From assembly GCA_021234155.1 (NCBI GenBank), contig JAJEKV010000039.1, forward strand, positions 12,588,840 to 12,652,839: a stretch of 64,000 bases of DNA, written 5' to 3'. Every line of letters starts with the position of its first letter. Positions within the stretch are counted from its first letter, which is position 1. Made by a program: the position numbers and the translations under genes. Of this stretch, positions 60,135 through 64,000 are shown in pieces. The DNA comes from Isoetes taiwanensis. Lineage: Eukaryota; Streptophyta; Lycopodiopsida; Isoetales; Isoetaceae. The notes beneath the pieces were generated by a model. It did no database searches, was not told the DNA's origin, and saw only the letters and a program-made list of their open reading frames with translations.

Positions 60135-61879
60135 TGCATAACTCTCATGCACTGTGTATAGGTCCAAGAAAAGATAGATGAAAGGCAGACTAATACCAAG
60201 GGCAATGTCTATAGTCATCTACTAATCAGTATGTGCAGAAGAGAAATGAGTGCAAGCATTACCTCAGACAGTCAATAAGATAAATGATGGGGCCATCTTT
60301 AAGAATAAATGCATGGCACTTTTACGAATAGTGACTGAACTCCACCATATCATTAGGACAAAAATAATGCACATGTTTAGTGAGAGTTACCATCCTCATT
60401 TAGCAGCACCAGCAACGTATCCAAAGAAGAGATATGTCTATGCCATCAATGGTGATATGCCTAGTGAGAGTATTGTGAACTGTAACTCATTATTTATCAG
60501 TACCAACAACATTATCAAAAGAAGAAAATAGGCCAAAGCAAATCATTTATCAGGGATACAAAGATAAAGCTTAGAATATTGACTAAGAATCCACCAGAAA
60601 TTTATATTTATATATCCCTACCTCCTACCGGAAGGCAAAGTAAGGTCCTAAGAAGCATAGGGGCTGGGAGGGTCCCTATGCAAACATAGGGCCCTCCCTG
60701 CCAACTAAATTGCAGAAAAGTCTGTTATACTAAAAACGAGAATGATGAACCAAAAACATACCTGTGTTTATCCAGTTCAAAATAAGAACTCATGATAAAT
60801 TGCCTTGTGTATCTTGTGCCAAATGCCTTCCATAAGCGATAATTATGAAGGAATAATCATATTAGTACAGTTATCCCAAAATTTGGGCCAAACGTTTAAG
60901 GGAATAAGTCCCAAAGTATTTGTTAAGAAAGTAGGCACTGTGGCCAAGATATAAGATATCGTATGCAATGCATACATAGCTAGACTGGTCAGTTAAAAGG
61001 AAACTTCATAAAGTAAGAAAAGACTACATACCCATATATAGATGTTATCGATCAAAGAAGTTACCATACAAAAGATGGCATCACCATTATGACTTTGTAC
61101 TGTTATATTCCATAAAACCGAGATGAACACCTGATTTCAGTTTTGTTGCGTATACTCAATCAAATCAACACCAAGTAACTGTTGCACATTTATGGAGTAA
61201 TTCCTATCGGAAGTCCCCTCCTAGAAAATACAGATGTTAGCAACATAGCAAGAAACAGCCTAAAAAGGAGATAATTAAAGATAAAAGTATAAAGTATGTC
61301 TCTAAAGCCCACACCGGTAAAACCAGTGACCAGAAATAGGGTAATATATAGACCAGCCTAGACTAATCCTTCTAACTAGCTAAGACATCCAAATAATCCC
61401 AGATTATTGGACTTATCTGACCCCCGAGGGGGAGGCTTTAGAGACTTTGATATTTTTCTTGAACAGCCATATAAACTGCCTTCATATATGCACATTCAAA
61501 TAATTCTAAAGGACATTAATAGGCCAAGCCAAATGAACAGACTTTACAAAAGATTCTGTAGCCTTTTATACTATTGACCATAAACTAGACAACAACATCC
61601 TCAAATAATATCACATATACGTGATCTTAAACGAAATGGTCCAATCAATATGAAATGGTCCAATCAATACTTTTTTTAGAGACATTATCAGGTCAACTAG
61701 TTAAGCCTGTATTTGTGATAAAATAGACCAAAAAATGTCACATCATTGATATACCAAAATAGGAAATGAAAATGGAATATTTACAAGAAATAGATAAAGG
61801 ACATGAGACATTTTATTCATAAGAACATGAGAAGATGCATCTATTGCCAGTTTAGTAATCAAATACTACTGTTTGACAG

Positions 61880-63600
61880 ATCAAGAGCCATAGCATTTTG
61901 AAAGAAATAATTCCTCGGATGAGATTGCATTGAAGTAATCATTGAATTGCATTACCGGCGCGGACATAGAATGTACCCAATATCTCGATATGCCAATATC
62001 CGATTTGCGCTTGCAACAACATATAGCAAAAGCAATTAAAAGAAATAATACAAGTGTTTTGAAGTCGTAGAAGAAAAACAATCTTCGTAACTTCACGATA
62101 GCAACATCCACATCCAAAGAAATGGGAGAAGAATGTTTGGTTACTGCAGCACAGAAAGCACATGTTAGCCTCTTTTAAATAATTGTACACCGCCATGTAA
62201 GCTATAAACATTCTTGGCTTATATCCCTTTACCCAAACGATCACATATAAGAAAAGAACATCATAGTTAAGAAGCATAGTTCGTGAAGAGAATCCAAACA
62301 CCCCATCCTGCTACGTTTAGAAAATTAGGGGACCAGGCGTTTGTTTAGAGACAAGATGTCATTGGTTTAAAAAGGGAGACTAGCATGCATAACAAGCTAA
62401 ATAATTGCATCTGAATGCCTTCTAAGATGCAATCAGATTCTGAACCTATAGCATAGCCATAAATAAACCTAGAACTAGAGCAGCAAAATTGTATCATTAC
62501 TAGATGTATAGACCTTATAAGAATCGGTTTGACCGGATAAAATAATCTGCACAAAATCATTGGTTTAAAAAGAGGAGTCTAGCATGTTTTATAACAAAGC
62601 TAAATAATTGCATCTGCTGGGAATGCCTTTTAAGATGCAACTGTGTTCCTGAACCTATAGCATAGCCATAAATAAACCTAGAACTAGAGCAGCAAAATTG
62701 TATCATTACTAGATGTATAGACCTTATAAGAATCACTTTAGACCAGATAAATAATCTGCACAAAATCATTGGTTTAAAAGAGGAGTCTAGCATCTTTGCA
62801 TAACAAGCTAAATAATTGCATCCGCTGGGAATGCCTTTTTAAGATGCAATGTGTTAAATGAACCTATAGCATAGCCATAAATAAACCTAGAACTATAGCA
62901 GCAAAATTGTATCATTACTAGATGTATAGACCTTATAAGAATCAGTTTAGACCAGAGAAAGTAATCTATACACAGTAGGATAAACAGCATCAACAATATT
63001 TTTTCTAGATGGAACCTGATTTGGCCGGAACTCATTAGAGATTTCGTCACCATCTTCATCGGAAAGCTCCACTAGCTCAATATGATACGCTAGGATATCA
63101 GTTGCCTTGGAGGCACTGGCACATTGCAGCACATGTATGGGATAAACATTTTGATGTTGCCATCAAGCCTAGCTCCATTTGGATCTATGCCATGCGACCT
63201 ACAAAACTCAAAGCAACCGAGATGTCAATGGCTCAACACCATTATGCACCAGCCTCCGCTCTTCTACACGTTGTCTCCGCTTTACTCAAGTATGAGACTT
63301 GTTCCGGGAGCCTCGTCAAGCCCAACAATTTCAATGCCTTAGACATTTGTGCAATATATAGAGAGGCCCTAATTTAGATTAAAAGAAAGCGGAAATGCAA
63401 AACCCTCAAGTAATTTTCGAATGGCTTGATTCCAATTAGATTACAAGAAATACTTAAATTGAAGTGCAAGCCACATGATTTATTACCTGTATTTTTGGAC
63501 CGAGAAATGATCCGGGCCCTTTGATTTGGATGTAACAAAAAAGATACCAAGTCCATTTGGAAGCCATCCGTCAGTTTGTTACACATCTTCATAGTCGTAA
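61880..63600 (-). pseudogene. Gene-like fragments conserved in both copies (copy 2)
   Basis: Counterparts of the fragments in copy 1. Clearest is the frame 63,132-62,947, ATDILAYHIELVELSDEDGD followed by EISNEFRPNQVPSRKNIVDA, which is open here but broken in copy 1 (a stop replaces the residue after PNQVP). Upstream fragments include NGDFIPARYLYDYEDV (about 63,630-63,585) and WLPNGLGIFFVTSKSKG (about 63,575-63,520). GTAATA follows a possible exon end near 63,487. Family not recognised. Confidence 0.4.
62360..62975. repeat. Three tandem units of about 205 bp (copy 2)
   Basis: Units begin CATTGGTTTAAAA at 62,360, 62,558 and 62,767. Same internal words and order as in copy 1, so the array pre-dates the 4.29-kb duplication. 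Confidence 0.95.
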
Positions 63601-64000
63601 AGATACCTAGCTGGAATGAAGTCGCCGTTGTGGAGCATCCCCGTGGCTGGAGTTTCGGGCCCCGTGTTTTGAAAAAGGTTGTGTTTCATAGGAGATCCGA
63701 ACCATTGGAACATTAATCACAAGTATTGCATGTAACATAAACACGCTTTCCAAGGGACAATAGCTTTTTCCTCTACCAATATTTTAGCCGTCCAACTTTT
63801 CCACAAAAGGAATGCATTAACGCAAGAGTATTCCTCTTTTAAGAATGCAAAGTTAAAGGAAGCAAAAGCAATCCATAGAAACGTACCTTAAAAGATGCCG
63901 TTTGCATGTGATAAGCTATGTAATTATGAGCCATTATCATATATTGTCCCATCATAGTCTATTCCATATGGTATCCAATCATTGAGCCTTATGCTAAAGG

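Larger units (their letters stand above)
61351..64000. repeat. Tandem duplication unit, copy 2 (cut by window end)
   Basis: Direct copy of 57,058-59,702. It shows the unexpanded junction GTAATATATA/GACCAGCC. Contains its own three-unit 207-bp array. Confidence 0.93.

Overview
The window looks like a repeat-dense nuclear segment of a land plant, most plausibly a fern, lycophyte or other large-genome lineage. The evidence is one intact spliced plant-type Yip1-family gene with GT/AG introns, plant-style Ty3/gypsy, CACTA and L1 elements, and a Penelope-like element (PLE), a group rarely described in seed plants outside conifers. Nothing bacterial (operons, Shine-Dalgarno sites, CRISPR) is seen. 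Nearly all coding potential belongs to transposable elements, most of them frameshifted.

Layout. 1-4,301: a repeat that also occurs at 9,078-10,746, interrupted here by a 1.6-kb inverted repeat (681-2,301). 4,302-10,746: a (TG)n tract, then a minus-strand Penelope-like retroelement (RT about 4,600-6,500, gag-like ORF1 about 7,181-8,730) flanked by the two direct repeats, which resemble pseudo-LTRs. 10,747-25,425: a minus-strand head-to-tail series of three related non-LTR retrotransposons (A, B, C in transcriptional order), each ending in a (CTT)n, (CT)n or (AC)n microsatellite. Element C is split by a nested Ty3/gypsy element (12,183-19,297) with two near-identical LTRs and a perfect 5-bp target duplication.

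25,426-29,900: fragments of two degenerate minus-strand genes, one with a VGH..HDDID motif and one with an ADLPYG methyltransferase-like motif. 30,442-32,338: a complete six-exon Yip1 (YIPF1/2-type) gene, the only confident host gene. 32,940-36,890: an LTR-like sequence and non-LTR element D, which carries a nested non-autonomous CACTA element with a CTC duplication.

37,800-39,050: a degenerate GAATCT-rich tandem array. 39,060-46,500: sparse sequence with a few exon-like pieces and a solo LTR (42,815-43,333) with a 5-bp duplication. 46,800-50,000: two more degraded non-LTR fragments and a foldback MITE. 50,500-56,949: a plus-strand L1-type element with ORF1 (zinc knuckle) and a long EN-RT ORF2, ending at an (AT)n tract. 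57,058-64,000: a direct tandem duplication of about 4.29-kb period, each copy holding three units of about 207 bp and the same degenerate gene-like fragments.

The genes do not form a pathway. The window mainly records nested and tandem retroelement insertion, with a recurrent link between retroelement 3' ends and simple-sequence tracts. Frameshifts are very common, and some may be consensus errors rather than biological decay.
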